Assembly: GCF_004745955.1 (NCBI RefSeq)
Contig: NZ_SRLD01000008.1
Location: 61,172-125,171 of the forward strand
Source: Hymenobacter elongatus
GTDB taxonomy: Bacteria; Bacteroidota; Bacteroidia; Cytophagales; Hymenobacteraceae
DNA length: 64,000 nt
Direction of reading: 5' to 3'
Shown here: one piece after another, positions 22,956 to 32,991 of the stretch
How the letters are laid out: each line of letters begins with the position of its first letter
Numbering within the stretch: the stretch's first letter is position 1
Translations under genes and position numbers: made by a program
Notes under the pieces: model-generated
What the model was told of the DNA's origin: nothing
Database searches by the model: none
What the model saw: only the letters and a program-made list of their open reading frames with translations

Positions 22956-25559
22956 ATGGCCGACTTAGATTTCCCTATGGCGGAAGGCGAAAAGATCATT
23001 CCGATTAACATTGAAGACGAGATGCGTGGCGCTTACATCGATTATTCGATGTCGGTCATCATCTCCCGGGCGCTGCCCGACGTGCGCGACGGCCTGAAGC
23101 CCGTGCACCGACGCGTGCTCTACGGCATGTCCGAACTGGGCGTATCCTACAACAAATCCTATAAAAAAAGTGCCCGTATCGTGGGCGAGGTGCTGGGTAA
23201 GTACCACCCCCACGGCGACTCCTCGGTCTACGACACGATGGTGCGCATGGCCCAGGACTGGAGCCTGCGCTATCCGCTGGTGGATGGGCAGGGAAACTTC
23301 GGCTCCATCGACGGCGACTCGCCGGCCGCCATGCGCTACACCGAAGCCCGCCTCAAGCGCCTGGCCGACGAAATGCTGGGCGACCTGGACAAGGATACCG
23401 TCGATTTTCAACCCAACTTCGATGATTCGCTGGAAGAGCCCAGCGTGATGCCGGCTAAATTCCCGAACCTGCTGGTTAACGGCACGACGGGTATTGCCGT
23501 GGGTATGGCTACCAACATGGCCCCTCACAACCTGACAGAAGTCGTTAGCGGCATCATTGCCTACCTCGACAACGAGGACATCACCATTCCCGAGCTGATG
23601 GAGTTCGTTACCGCTCCGGATTTTCCGACCGGTGGTACCATCTACGGCTACGAGGGCGTGAAGCAGGCTTTTGAAACCGGCCGGGGCCGCATCGTAATGC
23701 GGGCCAAAGCCCACTACGAAACGCTGCCCAGCGGCAAGGAGCAAATCGTCATCACCGAAATTCCCTATATGGTGAATAAGGCGTCGATGATCGAGAAAAC
23801 TGCTGCGCTGATTAACGAGAAGCGGATCGAGGGCATTTCCGACCTGCGCGACGAGTCCGACCGCGACGGGATGCGTATCGTGTATGATTTGAAGCGCGAC
23901 GCCATGCCCAACGTGGTGCTCAATCAACTCTACCGCTATACGCAGCTGCAATCCTCTTTCGGCGTCAACAACGTGTGCCTGGTGAAAGGCCGCCCGATGA
24001 CGTTGAACCTGAAGGAGCTGATTCACTATTTCGTGGAGCACCGCGCCGATGTTATCGTGCGCCGTACGCGCTACGAGCTGGCCGAAGCTCAGAAGCGGGC
24101 CCACATCCTGGAAGGCTTGCTTATTGCGCTCGATCATCTGGATGAGGTAATCGCTCTGATCCGGAGCTCCCGCGACGGGGATGCCGCCCGGGCCCAGCTG
24201 ATCGAGCGCTTCGCCCTGAGTGAGGTGCAGGCCCGCGCTATCCTGGACATGCGTCTGCAGCGCCTCACGGGCCTGGAGCGCGACAAAATCGTGCAGGAGT
24301 ACGAAGAGCTCATGCGGCTGGTCGACCATCTGAAGGCGGTATTGGCTTCCGATGAGCTCCAGCGCCAGATCATCAAGGATGAGTTGATCGACATCCGGGA
24401 ACGGTATGGCGATAAGCGCCGCACCATGATTGAGTACGCCGGCGGCGACTTCTCAATGGAGGACATGATTGCCGACGAGAGCATGGTTATCACCATCTCG
24501 CGCGAAGGCTACATCAAGCGCACAGCCTTGGACGAATACCGGACGCAGGGACGCGGTGGCGTAGGTGCCAAAGGAGCAGCCTCCAAGCAGGACGACTTCA
24601 CGGAGCACCTGTTTGTGGCAACCACCCACGAGTACCTGCTATTCTTTACGGAGCTGGGCCGCGTGTTTTGGCTCAAGGTGTACGAAGTTCCGGAAGGAGG
24701 GAAGAACACCAAAGGCCGGCCGATTCAGAACCTGATTGAGATTCCGCGCGAGGATTCGGTGCGCTCCGTGCTGAACGTGCGTGGGCTGCGCGACCCGGAC
24801 TACCTGGAAAATACCTTCCTGATGTTCTGCACGGAGCAGGGCACGGTGAAGAAAACGCCGCTCGAAGCGTATTCGCGACCCCGTACGGCTGGTATCAACG
24901 CCATTACCATCAACGAGGGCGACCGGCTGCTGGACGTACAGCTCACCACCGGCACCAGTGAGATTGTGGTGGCCCTGAGCTCAGGCCGGGCTGTGCGCTT
25001 CCCGGAAGGCAAAGTGCGCTCGATGGGCCGCAACGCCGCCGGGGTGCGCGGTATCAGCCTGGCCGATAAGACCGATCGGGTAGTCGGCATGGTCTGCATT
25101 TCTGACCCAACCACCCAGGAGTTGTTGGTGGTGTCGGAGAATGGTTATGGCAAGCGCAGTTCCCTGGAGGAGTACCGCGTCACCAACCGGGGTGGTAAGG
25201 GCGTGCGCGCCATGAAAATCACGGACAAAACCGGGGCGCTGGTAGCCATCAAGGACGTGCAGGACTCGGACGAGCTGATGATTATCAACAAGTCCGGTAT
25301 CACCATCCGGCTGCGCATGAGTGATTTGCGCACCATTGGGCGGGCTACGCAGGGCGTACGGCTGCTGAAAATCAATGAGGGCGACGAAATATCATCGGTG
25401 GCCAAAGTGGCCACCGATGATAAGGAGCCCGACGCTCTGGAGGGTGAAGGCGGGGTAAACGGTAGCCCGGACGGGGCCGCGGAGCATCTGTCGGATGCAC
25501 CTCTGGCATCGGATGATGTAGCTTCCCTAACCGATCCGGATACGCTTAGCGACAACTAA
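22956..25559 (+). CDS. gyrA: DNA gyrase subunit A
   Basis: Full-length GyrA, 867 residues, the DNA-cleaving and -wrapping subunit of type IIA topoisomerase. The catalytic tyrosine is Y128 in [10 protein letters not shown]. The quinolone-resistance region reads [10 protein letters not shown] with Ser89 and Asp93 (E. coli S83 and D87), so it carries the sensitive-type residues. The C-terminal beta-pinwheel has a modified GyrA box, [10 protein letters not shown]. The tail is acidic (about the last 40 residues), as in many GyrA proteins. The start is ATG at 22956 ([16 protein letters not shown]). No gyrB is nearby. Confidence 0.98.
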   Translation: MADLDFPMAEGEKIIPINIEDEMRGAYIDYSMSVIISRALPDVRDGLKPVHRRVLYGMSELGVSYNKSYKKSARIVGEVLGKYHPHGDSSVYDTMVRMAQDWSLRYPLVDGQGNFGSIDGDSPAAMRYTEARLKRLADEMLGDLDKDTVDFQPNFDDSLEEPSVMPAKFPNLLVNGTTGIAVGMATNMAPHNLTEVVSGIIAYLDNEDITIPELMEFVTAPDFPTGGTIYGYEGVKQAFETGRGRIVMRAKAHYETLPSGKEQIVITEIPYMVNKASMIEKTAALINEKRIEGISDLRDESDRDGMRIVYDLKRDAMPNVVLNQLYRYTQLQSSFGVNNVCLVKGRPMTLNLKELIHYFVEHRADVIVRRTRYELAEAQKRAHILEGLLIALDHLDEVIALIRSSRDGDAARAQLIERFALSEVQARAILDMRLQRLTGLERDKIVQEYEELMRLVDHLKAVLASDELQRQIIKDELIDIRERYGDKRRTMIEYAGGDFSMEDMIADESMVITISREGYIKRTALDEYRTQGRGGVGAKGAASKQDDFTEHLFVATTHEYLLFFTELGRVFWLKVYEVPEGGKNTKGRPIQNLIEIPREDSVRSVLNVRGLRDPDYLENTFLMFCTEQGTVKKTPLEAYSRPRTAGINAITINEGDRLLDVQLTTGTSEIVVALSSGRAVRFPEGKVRSMGRNAAGVRGISLADKTDRVVGMVCISDPTTQELLVVSENGYGKRSSLEEYRVTNRGGKGVRAMKITDKTGALVAIKDVQDSDELMIINKSGITIRLRMSDLRTIGRATQGVRLLKINEGDEISSVAKVATDDKEPDALEGEGGVNGSPDGAAEHLSDAPLASDDVASLTDPDTLSDN

Positions 25560-25565
25560 GAGTTA

Positions 25566-25634
25566 AAAAGGCTTGCGTACTTTCGGGCACGGTATTCGTT
25601 TAGAATGCCCAACTGAGGGCATGCAAGCCTTTTT
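25566..25634 (+). terminator. Long stem-loop after gyrA
   Basis: AAAAAGGCTTGC (about 25566-25577) pairs with GCAAGCCTTTTT (about 25623-25634). The large loop between them contains a second GGGCA/TGCCC stem. The T run makes it a likely gyrA terminator. A TACTTTCG string inside it could serve the next gene. Confidence 0.65.
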
Positions 25635-25729
25635 CCTTTCTCGCCGGGCGGCTGAACCAAGTGTTGGCCCCGGGCGTTTCTTTTCCAATTCCTTCCACTC
25701 ATCCATCCTTTATTCTTCAGCCAAAAACC

Positions 25730-26875
25730 ATGAAGAAGATTTTTCTGACGCTCGTAGCTGCTGCCGCGCTGCATACTGCTTCGGCCCAACAATCGGCCGT
25801 GACGAATGCTATCCTGAACCAGCGTAGCGGATTGCTCGATAAAGCACAGGTCGATATTGACAAGGCGGTGCTCAACGAGAAGACCTCTACCAAAGCCAAA
25901 ACCTGGTATACGCGGGGCGAGATTTACGAGGGAATATTGGCGAGCCCCATCTACAGCAAAAACCTGAAAGCCAGTGAAGGCACGAAAATAGCCTACGAGT
26001 CTTATAACAAAACCATCGAGCTTGATGGGAAAACAGGGGAGTTCGGCAAGCTGGCCGTGCAGAAGCTAGACAACCTCTACGGGCTGGCTTTCAACGCCGG
26101 CGTTGAAAGCTACAACGGCAAAAACTACGATGCCGCACTCGAGTCGTATCGGATGGCCCAGCAGATTCGCCCGCAGGATACGACGGCGTATCTGTATGCA
26201 GCATACGCTGCCGAAGCCAAGCAGGATTACAGCACCGCCAGAGACACGTATGGCAAGCTGCTGGCGATGAACTACAAGTCGCCCGCTTTGTACGGTCGGA
26301 TGCTGCAGATGGCCCGGCAGGAGAAAAACGACGCGGAGGCAATGAAAGTAGTTCAGCAAGCCCTGGTTGCTTACCCCAACAACAAGGTCTTCATGCTCGA
26401 GGAGCTGAACATGTACCTCAGCGCGGGCCGTGGACCGGAAGCAATCGGCAAGCTGGAAAAAGCTATTGCCGCCGATCCGACGAACGGGAACTTGTACGCG
26501 GTGCTCGGCTCACTGTATGATCAGGGCAAGCAGCCGGAAAAAGCCCTGGCTGCTTACCGGAAGTCGGTGGAAGTAGATCCGAGCAACTTCGATGCGCAAT
26601 TCAACCTGGGCGTATACAACTATAATAAAGCGGCCGATCTGTTCACCAAGGCTAGTAAGATGGACTTGGCTACGTATCAGAAGTCGGGTAAGAAATTCGA
26701 GGCCGATGGCAAGAAATACTTCCAGGAATCATTGCCGTATTTCGAGAAGGCGTTGCAGTTGCAGCCCAATGATCGGGCGGTGGTTTCTTCCTTGCAGAAA
26801 GTATACGTCCGCTTAGGACGTAATGCCGACGCCGAAAAGATGAACACCAAGCTGGAGGCGCTGAATAAAAAATAA
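25730..26875 (+). CDS. Secreted tetratricopeptide-repeat protein
   Basis: A 381-residue TPR protein with a signal peptide (MKKIFLTLVAAAALHTASAQ). The mature protein is a series of about six TPR-like helical pairs, for example YDAALESYRMAQQIRPQDTT, LYAVLGSLYDQGKQPEKALA and YFEKALQLQPNDRAVVSSLQ. It probably acts as a periplasmic protein-protein adaptor; the partner is unknown. The start at 25730 was set by the signal peptide. A strong terminator follows at 26905. Confidence 0.85.
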   Translation: MKKIFLTLVAAAALHTASAQQSAVTNAILNQRSGLLDKAQVDIDKAVLNEKTSTKAKTWYTRGEIYEGILASPIYSKNLKASEGTKIAYESYNKTIELDGKTGEFGKLAVQKLDNLYGLAFNAGVESYNGKNYDAALESYRMAQQIRPQDTTAYLYAAYAAEAKQDYSTARDTYGKLLAMNYKSPALYGRMLQMARQEKNDAEAMKVVQQALVAYPNNKVFMLEELNMYLSAGRGPEAIGKLEKAIAADPTNGNLYAVLGSLYDQGKQPEKALAAYRKSVEVDPSNFDAQFNLGVYNYNKAADLFTKASKMDLATYQKSGKKFEADGKKYFQESLPYFEKALQLQPNDRAVVSSLQKVYVRLGRNADAEKMNTKLEALNKK

Positions 26876-26904
26876 GATAATCTCTGCACCAGCAGGGGAT
26901 GTTT

Positions 26905-26940
26905 AAAAAAGCGGCTCGTTGCACAACGAGCCGCTTTTTT
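26905..26940 (+). terminator. Rho-independent terminator
   Basis: A perfect 16-bp stem, AAAAAAGCGGCTCGTT with its complement, around a GCAC loop, ending in six T. It terminates the TPR gene. Confidence 0.9.
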
Positions 26941-27693
26941 AAAAACCGTACTTAACATAATATAAATTATAAGACAAATCGCCAGCAGTTAATGCAGTCT
27001 AGGTTTTACAGTCGTTTCCGGGCAGAATCTCCATTGTATAGAGTCCTCGGTTACGACTGACTTGCTGCCGAATTAGGGCGTTTGTGTGGAAGCGCAGGAT
27101 CAGCTAGCTGTAGGTTATTCTCGTTGGAGTTGTCACTGCGGCTACCAGAAAGCTTGGAAGCTATTTTAGGCAGCATCCTTTAAACTTTGTTTTATCGTTC
27201 TCATGCTGCCTCCTTATTCTGCAAAGTGCCGATGAAAGAATTTCAATCTAAATCTACTGTCATATCAGTGTTCGATTCAGTGTGCGCGTGTGTTGGAATC
27301 TAACTACAGTTCCATAGCGTTTCATTCTTTTTTTAGGGTACCCCGCTCCTGGTAGTTTATGTGCGTTTCAGTGGTACCTAGCCGTATGTGATCTGTTGAA
27401 CACTTAAATGCGTGAAGATCTGTTGTGGGTTGTAAACAAGCTGTAAACAGAGCATTGGCCCTCCCTGTCGGCCCCGCGGCCCTAGCATGTATGAGTGGTA
27501 TTTGTTAATCACTTTGGGTGCGGTATCAGCAAGGGTTTACCTTCGATAGTGATTCAATCATTACAAGTCTATCAAAGTATAAAATAGTATAAAAAAGCTT
27601 TTAAATATTATACTTTTTTATACTATTTGCTGCTATTATATACTTGCTGTTCTTATACTTGTACTTTCATCTCTTGTCTGAATTACTCGTTAC
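26941..27693. other. Low-GC gene-free region
   Basis: About 750 bp with markedly lower GC than the surroundings and no credible ORF on either strand. It holds short direct repeats (GATCTGTTG at 27390 and 27417; TGTAAACA at 27431 and 27442) and, near its right end, an AT-rich inverted repeat. No tRNA is recognised. It reads as the regulatory leader of the gene at 27694 or as acquired DNA. Confidence 0.6.
27582..27628. repeat. AT-rich 16-bp perfect inverted repeat upstream of orphan gene
   Basis: AAATAGTATAAAAAAG (27582-27597) is exactly complementary to 27613-27628, with a 15-nt AT-rich loop. Further TATACTT or AGTATA copies lie on both sides (27575-27655). The arrangement suggests an operator cluster or an unwinding element about 70 bp before the ATG at 27694. 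Confidence 0.6.
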
Positions 27694-28698
27694 ATGCCCA
27701 AGACCATAGACTATCCGCGCACTAGCTACATGAGCGCATGGGAAGTAGCGGAAGTAGTTGATGACACTGGCGGTAAATGCGCTATCGACACATGTGCCCG
27801 GAAGTTAAACCGCAAAGTGAGTGGCTCTTTCAAGGCCATCATTGGTTCGGCAGTGAAGTTTGGCTTAGTTACCAGCAAGCGTGAGCTACTGACAACTACT
27901 AATCTGTTTCGCCGCATTAAACACGCCTACGACAAGCAGGAAGAGAAAGTATTCCATCGCGAGGCCTTCCTGCATCCTCCACTCTTTACGCAGATCTGCC
28001 GCAAGTTTCGCAACAGGGAATTACCCGTGCATATGCTTGACGTGATGCTTATCCGAGAGTTTGGCGTCGAGGAGATAAATGCGCAGGTTGTGGCCAAGTC
28101 ATTCGTTGAAGGGGCCCGCATGGCCGGGATAATGGATGAACGCAACACAGTGGCTGACATAGACCAATTGGCAGCTCAACAAGCGCCACGCCGGGAGCTG
28201 GCTAGCACGGAACTACCACAGAACCTTTTCAAAACCCAAACAACTCCGCCCGAGCCAACAGCTACTGCTGATGCTTCCAATAGTAGTGCAGCTGTGACCT
28301 CTTTTGTATTTGTACCTGCGCCCACCAGCCCGCCAACAGCTTCCATACGGACCCATGACGCGGTATCAAGCTTATTCGGGTTGGATACAGAAAGTATGGA
28401 CGACGTGGTGGAAGACATTGGTTCTGCGCCAGAGCTTTACAACAGCTCGCAAACACCGCTAGCAAGTAAAGAGACCTGGGCGCCAACGCAACCCGAACCA
28501 CTGGCACGTAAAGCCCCACACGCTTCGGAATCATCTACAGCAACAGATTCTAACAGTAAGGCCCCAACTGTCCAGGAAGGCTACTTCATTCGGATTAGCG
28601 GGCCAGGGATTGATACGCAACTGGCTATTCAGGATATTGACGACCTACAGATTGTGAATATCCTGCTGGAAAAGGTGCGGAAACAACTTAGCCGCTGA
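27694..28698 (+). CDS. Orphan protein with winged-helix-like N-terminal domain
   Basis: A 334-residue protein that I cannot assign firmly. The first 140 residues look like tandem small helical/winged-helix domains. SYMSAWEVAEVVDDTGGKCA, then LNRKVSGSFKAIIGSAVKFG, and later MLDVMLIREFGVEEINAQVV and FVEGARMAGIM recall DUF5343-type proteins, though this was not searched. Residues about 160-300 are a long Ser/Thr/Pro/Ala-rich, probably disordered linker. The last 35 residues (YFIRISGPGIDTQLAIQDID) form a small beta-alpha module. Base and codon use are more AT-rich than in the neighbours, and with the upstream low-GC leader this suggests transfer. Confidence 0.7.
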   Translation: MPKTIDYPRTSYMSAWEVAEVVDDTGGKCAIDTCARKLNRKVSGSFKAIIGSAVKFGLVTSKRELLTTTNLFRRIKHAYDKQEEKVFHREAFLHPPLFTQICRKFRNRELPVHMLDVMLIREFGVEEINAQVVAKSFVEGARMAGIMDERNTVADIDQLAAQQAPRRELASTELPQNLFKTQTTPPEPTATADASNSSAAVTSFVFVPAPTSPPTASIRTHDAVSSLFGLDTESMDDVVEDIGSAPELYNSSQTPLASKETWAPTQPEPLARKAPHASESSTATDSNSKAPTVQEGYFIRISGPGIDTQLAIQDIDDLQIVNILLEKVRKQLSR

Positions 28699-28853
28699 CA
28701 CTTTGTCGGCTCTACTCCCACTCGGGAAAAACGCAATTCTCTGCACTTGTTTATTAATTATGTTAAACAGAAAATTGTTGTACCCCCCCGCCGCTTGCCC
28801 TGATACCCTTACCTTTATTTCATTCGCTGCTTTTACCATTTTGGCTTCTCTCT

Positions 28854-29843
28854 ATGCATACTGTCCTGGTTACCGGCTGCGCGGGCTTCATTGGGTCGCA
28901 CGTATGCGAGCAGCTCCTGGCCCAAGGCTACCGGGTTCTGGGCCTCGATAACTTTGATCTATTCTACGACCGCCGCCGCAAAGAGGTAAATATGGCGGCT
29001 CTGCTGCTCCACCCCGGCTTTGTATTTTACGAGCTTGATTTGCGGGCTGGCTCGCTAGCATTACACGAGAACTTACCCCCGGAAGAAATCGACATAGTAG
29101 TGCATCTTGCCGCCAAGGCGGGCGTCGGACTGTCGGTACGGGAGCCTCAGGCGTACCTGGAAAACAACGTGCAGGGCACACTGCATCTGCTGGAATGGAT
29201 GCGGCAGCGCTGCATCACCAAGCTGTTTTTCTCCTCCTCCTCTTCCGTGTATGGCAATACTGCTCAAAAGCCCTTCCGGGAAGATATGGCGCTGGTGCAC
29301 AGTTGTCTATCGCCGTATGCGGTCAGTAAGCTGGCTGGAGAACATCTAACCCATACGTACCACCATCTGTACGGATTGTCGGTCATAGTGGGCCGTTTTT
29401 TTACGGTATATGGCCCGCGCCAGCGCCCCGACCTGGCCATTTATAAATTCGCGCAGCTCCTGCGCCAGCAGCAGCCAATTCCGGTGTATGGCGATGGATC
29501 GACGGCCCGCGACTACACTTTCGTCGATGATACCGTAGCCGGGATTCTGCAGGGCGTGGCGTATCTGGTGCGCAAGCAATGCGTCTACGAAATCGTTAAC
29601 CTAGGAAACCATCATCCCGTCCCCCTACTAACGCTTATCCGGGCCGTAGCGGCAGCGGTGGGAATTCCCGGCAAACCTCATTTAGTCTTTCAACCGATGC
29701 AGGCCGGCGATGCCGATACGACCTTCGCCGACATCGGCAAAGCGCACCAACTCCTCGGCTACACGCCTCGCACCACCCTGGACGACGGACTACAGCAGTT
29801 TGTGGCCTGGCTTGACCAGCCCACACTAGTAGACACCATTTGA
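28854..29843 (+). CDS. NAD-dependent sugar-nucleotide epimerase/dehydratase
   Basis: A 329-residue extended short-chain dehydrogenase of the GalE/UDP-glucuronate 4-epimerase group. The Rossmann motif is G8-CAG-FIG14 (VTGCAGFIGSH), and the catalytic triad region has SSSSSVYGN and the YAVSK motif. GRFFTVYGPRQRPDLAIYKF and VYGDGSTARDYTFVDD are typical of UDP-glucuronate epimerases. It would make an activated sugar for surface polysaccharide. It is transcribed away from the orphan gene and converges with the LAB_N/GT2 pair, which may use its product. Confidence 0.9.
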   Translation: MHTVLVTGCAGFIGSHVCEQLLAQGYRVLGLDNFDLFYDRRRKEVNMAALLLHPGFVFYELDLRAGSLALHENLPPEEIDIVVHLAAKAGVGLSVREPQAYLENNVQGTLHLLEWMRQRCITKLFFSSSSSVYGNTAQKPFREDMALVHSCLSPYAVSKLAGEHLTHTYHHLYGLSVIVGRFFTVYGPRQRPDLAIYKFAQLLRQQQPIPVYGDGSTARDYTFVDDTVAGILQGVAYLVRKQCVYEIVNLGNHHPVPLLTLIRAVAAAVGIPGKPHLVFQPMQAGDADTTFADIGKAHQLLGYTPRTTLDDGLQQFVAWLDQPTLVDTI

Positions 29844-29855
29844 ACAAACGGCGTA

Positions 29856-30512
29856 CTAACGCCCAGGCAGGTTTAAACCGACCTGCGGCCGCTGCTCCCG
29901 CCGCAACAGCAGAATATTGCGAGCATATACCACCGTACCAAACACGTTGCCAACAATCAGTACACTATCGAGGCGTAGCAGCGCATAGGTCAGAATCAGG
30001 ATGGAACCGGCTAGGCTGACCACCCAGAAGCCCAAGGGTAGCACAGAGGTCCCCCGGCGCTCGGAGTACAGCCACTGGTAGACAAAGCGCAGTAGAAATA
30101 CGACCTGCCCCACCGCCCCCAGCACCAGCCAGCCGCCGGGAATAGCCGTGTGCAGCATGTGCTGCAGGCCAAAATGCGGAGTTCCTACCCCGAACCACCC
30201 CAGCATCCCCAGCGGGAATCCGTAGGCTACCAACCGGAACCACGAGCTGAGCTTCCCCCATTCGCCCAGCAGCTGCAGGTTGCGGATATAGATACCATAG
30301 CTCAGCAGCTGTGCGACCAGAATGATGGGGTCGTGGCGCAGCATGCCGTATATAATCATCAGAAAGGATGACAGCAGGCTTATCTTCCAGAATAGCGTAG
30401 GCACCAGCACCCGCCGGGCCCGTTCGCTCTGCACCCATTGCAGCACGATGCGACTGGAAAACAGCAGCTGCGAAACCAGCCCAATGGCCAGCGCGAGGGT
30501 ATGGCCACTCAT
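29856..30512 (-). CDS. Membrane protein with two LAB_N (lipid A biosynthesis N-terminal) domains
   Basis: A 218-residue membrane protein made of two copies of the small LAB_N unit, about residues 8-76 (LVSQLLFSSRIVLQWVQSER) and 128-206 (AVGQVVFLLRFVYQWLYSER). Each ends in a motif like YIRNLQLL or YARNILLL. The R-x-x-x-QW-x-x-SE pattern is conserved in both copies. Such proteins often accompany GT2 glycosyltransferases that act on lipid-linked sugars. It lies 19 bp downstream of the glycosyltransferase gene on the same strand, so an operon is likely. Confidence 0.85.
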   Translation of the reverse strand: MSGHTLALAIGLVSQLLFSSRIVLQWVQSERARRVLVPTLFWKISLLSSFLMIIYGMLRHDPIILVAQLLSYGIYIRNLQLLGEWGKLSSWFRLVAYGFPLGMLGWFGVGTPHFGLQHMLHTAIPGGWLVLGAVGQVVFLLRFVYQWLYSERRGTSVLPLGFWVVSLAGSILILTYALLRLDSVLIVGNVFGTVVYARNILLLRREQRPQVGLNLPGR

Positions 30513-30531
30513 ACTTCCTTAACAGCGAACG

Positions 30532-31290
30532 TTACGACGACCGGGACTCGGCGCGCAGGGCCTCCCCGATTTCGTAGTTTTTCCAGCGGCTCCGAATCCA
30601 GCGGAAGCCGAACGTATCGACCAGGGGCTTCCAGGCGCGGTTCCAGAGGGTATATTTGGCCGTGCCGGCAAAGCGCGGGAAATGCTGAACCGGCAGCTGC
30701 TTCACCCGCCCGCCCTGCAGCTGCACCAACGCTCCCAGGAAGCGGTGCATGCCGTGAAATAACGGCAGCCGTCGGGCATATTCTATTTTGAGAATTTTGA
30801 GGGGGCAGCCCGTATCCTGGATACCATCATTAATAAGGGTCCGGCGTACGGTATTGGCCAACCGGGAAGACAGCTTTTTAACCAGCGTATCCTGCCGCCG
30901 GGCCCGGATACCATTGACCATGTCGTACTCGGGAAAGAAGGCCAGAAAGTGGAGGAAGTCGAGCGGCGTGGTCTGAATGTCGGAGTCGATATACCCGACC
31001 AGGGTGCCGCGGCAGTGGTCGATACCGGCTTTGATGGCCGTGCTCAGCCCCTGATTGCGGGCCAGGGAAATATATTCGTAGCGCACATCCGAGCCGCAAA
31101 TACCGCGTAGCAACGCCAGCGAGCCGTCGGTACTGCCATCGTTCACAAACAGTACGGTGGTGGGTAGCGGCGTCTGGGCCAGAAAGACGTTCATCTCCAC
31201 CACAAACTGCCCCAGGCTTTCCTCCTCGTTGTAGACGGGAACCAGCACCGTTAGCTGCTGCCGAGCCAAATAAGAAGAGGTATCAGACAT
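30532..31290 (-). CDS. GT2 glycosyltransferase (DPM/ArnC-like)
   Basis: A 252-residue GT-A fold transferase. VLVPVYNEEESLGQFV marks the start, NDGSTDGSLALL is the nucleotide-sugar site, and GYIDSDIQTTPLDF supplies the acidic metal-binding residues. GIQDTGCPLKILK is typical of polyprenyl-phosphate glycosyltransferases. The usual C-terminal membrane helices are lacking; the downstream LAB_N protein may provide the membrane part. It probably transfers a sugar to an undecaprenyl or lipid acceptor. Confidence 0.88.
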   Translation of the reverse strand: MSDTSSYLARQQLTVLVPVYNEEESLGQFVVEMNVFLAQTPLPTTVLFVNDGSTDGSLALLRGICGSDVRYEYISLARNQGLSTAIKAGIDHCRGTLVGYIDSDIQTTPLDFLHFLAFFPEYDMVNGIRARRQDTLVKKLSSRLANTVRRTLINDGIQDTGCPLKILKIEYARRLPLFHGMHRFLGALVQLQGGRVKQLPVQHFPRFAGTAKYTLWNRAWKPLVDTFGFRWIRSRWKNYEIGEALRAESRSS

Positions 31291-31496
31291 ACAAGTGCTT
31301 CAAGCGGGGTGTAAAATAGCACTAATTATCCTGAGCCTGGTTTTGACGTCCTTGCGCGAGGTGACTATTCAGCTCGTCCAGCACTACCTACTCCGCAAGG
31401 ATGCAACTCATCGAGCTTTTACATCGATTACCAACTTAAACCGGCAACACACGACAGCGCCCCGTTCCGATAGAATACAATACCAGAACGGGACGA

Positions 31497-32138
31497 CTAA
31501 TCGCGCCGGATGCCCCCGGAAATAGTCGTGTGACGCTGCCGCAACACGGCAAGGACATCGTCCAGAGATAAGCCAGAGGCGGCCAGCAGCACCAGCAGGT
31601 GATAGAGCAAGTCGGCAGCTTCGCCGGGCAGACCCTGCTTGTTGCCGGCCACGGCATCAATGACGGTTTCGACGGCTTCCTCCCCTACTTTCTGGGCAAT
31701 CTTGGGCAAGCCTTTGCGAAACAACGAAGCCGTGTAGGACTTCGGATCTTCGTCGGGAAAGTCGCGGCGGCGCTGCACCAGCTGCTCCAGCTCGGCCAGA
31801 AAGCTGATCGGAGCCGTGGGCAGGGCCGTTTGGTCGACCTGCTCGAAACAGCTGACCGTACCGCGGTGGCAGGTCGGGCCGTCGGGCCGGGCCCGCACCA
31901 GGATGGCATCCTGGTCGCAGTCGGCGTGCAGGCTGACGACGGTCAGGAAGTTGCCGGAGGTTTCGCCCTTGGTCCAGAGCCGGTTTTTGGAGCGGGAGAA
32001 GAACGTCACGCGGCCTTCGGCCTGGGTTTTGGTCCAGGCTTCCTCATTCATGTATCCCAGCATCAGTACCTGCCCCGTGGCAGCATCCTGTACTACGGCG
32101 GGCAGCAGCCCATCCATTTTTTTAAAGTCGAGTTCCAC
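31497..32138 (-). CDS. hisIE: Bifunctional phosphoribosyl-AMP cyclohydrolase / phosphoribosyl-ATP pyrophosphatase
   Basis: The last gene of the his operon, 213 residues, catalysing steps 2 and 3 of histidine synthesis. The HisI half has MLGYMNEEAWTKT, WTKGETSGN, the metal-binding HADCDQDA and PTCHRG blocks. The HisE half has KSYTASLFRKGLPKIAQKVGEEAVE and a helical NTP-pyrophosphatase fold. It lies 71 bp after hisF. Confidence 0.95.
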   Translation of the reverse strand: MELDFKKMDGLLPAVVQDAATGQVLMLGYMNEEAWTKTQAEGRVTFFSRSKNRLWTKGETSGNFLTVVSLHADCDQDAILVRARPDGPTCHRGTVSCFEQVDQTALPTAPISFLAELEQLVQRRRDFPDEDPKSYTASLFRKGLPKIAQKVGEEAVETVIDAVAGNKQGLPGEAADLLYHLLVLLAASGLSLDDVLAVLRQRHTTISGGIRRD

Positions 32139-32209
32139 GCGTACAGATCAGGTTAAGAAGAAAGGCTGCCGACCAACAGAGCCGACGGCAAGCAGAGCCG
32201 CCCCGCAGG

Positions 32210-32968
32210 CTACAGCCGCATCGGAATGCCTTCGGCCTGCAGGTGCTCTTTCAGCTCCCGGATGCCGATTTCGCCGAAATGAAAGATGCTGGCGGCCAGA
32301 CCGGCGTGGGCCTGCGCCTGCTGGAAGACCTGGGTGAAGTGCGCCATGCTCCCCGCCCCGCCCGAAGCCACCACCGGGATGGATACGGCCCGGGCCACGG
32401 CGCCGGTTATATCCAGGGCAAAGCCATCCTTAGTGCCGTCGTTGCTCATGGAGGTCAGCAACAGCTCGCCGGCCCCACGCTCGGCGGCCTCCCGGCACCA
32501 GGCCACGGCGTCGCGCTCGGTATTATGGGTACCGGCGCGGGTATACACCTGCCACCCGGCCTCGGCCGTGTAGCGCGCATCGGCCGCTACCACGATGCAC
32601 TGGCTGCCGAAGCGGCGGGCCAGCTCGTCGATCAGCTCGGGGCGGTGCAGGGCCGCAGAGTTGATGCTGACCTTATCGGCTCCACTCAGCAGCAAGGCTT
32701 CCACATCAGCCACGGTACCGATACCGCCCCCCACGGTAAAAGGAATATCCAGCTCGCGGGCCACGTCGCGCACCAAATGAAGTAGCGTGGTGCGCTTCTG
32801 GTTGGTAGCCGTGATATCGAGAAATACCAGCTCGTCGGCTCCTTCCTGGGCGTAGCGGGCCGCCAGGGCCACCGGGTCGCCGGCGTCGCGCAGGCCCTCG
32901 AAGCGGACGCCCTTCACGGTGCGGCCATCTTTCACGTCGAGGCAGGGAATAATACGTTTGGTGAGCAT
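32210..32968 (-). CDS. hisF: Imidazole glycerol phosphate synthase subunit HisF
   Basis: A 252-residue TIM barrel that closes the imidazole ring using ammonia from HisH. The catalytic Asp lies in [15 protein letters not shown], and the second in [26 protein letters not shown] and [10 protein letters not shown] are the phosphate-binding loops. The ATG at 32968 gives the standard length; a 335-codon ORF extending into hisA is spurious. Confidence 0.96.
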   Translation of the reverse strand: MLTKRIIPCLDVKDGRTVKGVRFEGLRDAGDPVALAARYAQEGADELVFLDITATNQKRTTLLHLVRDVARELDIPFTVGGGIGTVADVEALLLSGADKVSINSAALHRPELIDELARRFGSQCIVVAADARYTAEAGWQVYTRAGTHNTERDAVAWCREAAERGAGELLLTSMSNDGTKDGFALDITGAVARAVSIPVVASGGAGSMAHFTQVFQQAQAHAGLAASIFHFGEIGIRELKEHLQAEGIPMRL

Positions 32969-32991
32969 ACAGCTAGGGCTGGAATAGAGAG

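Noticed and set aside
26941..27693. tRNA or replication origin in the low-GC region
   Set aside because: No cloverleaf or CCA-type end was seen and no DnaA-box cluster (TTATNCACA) is present.
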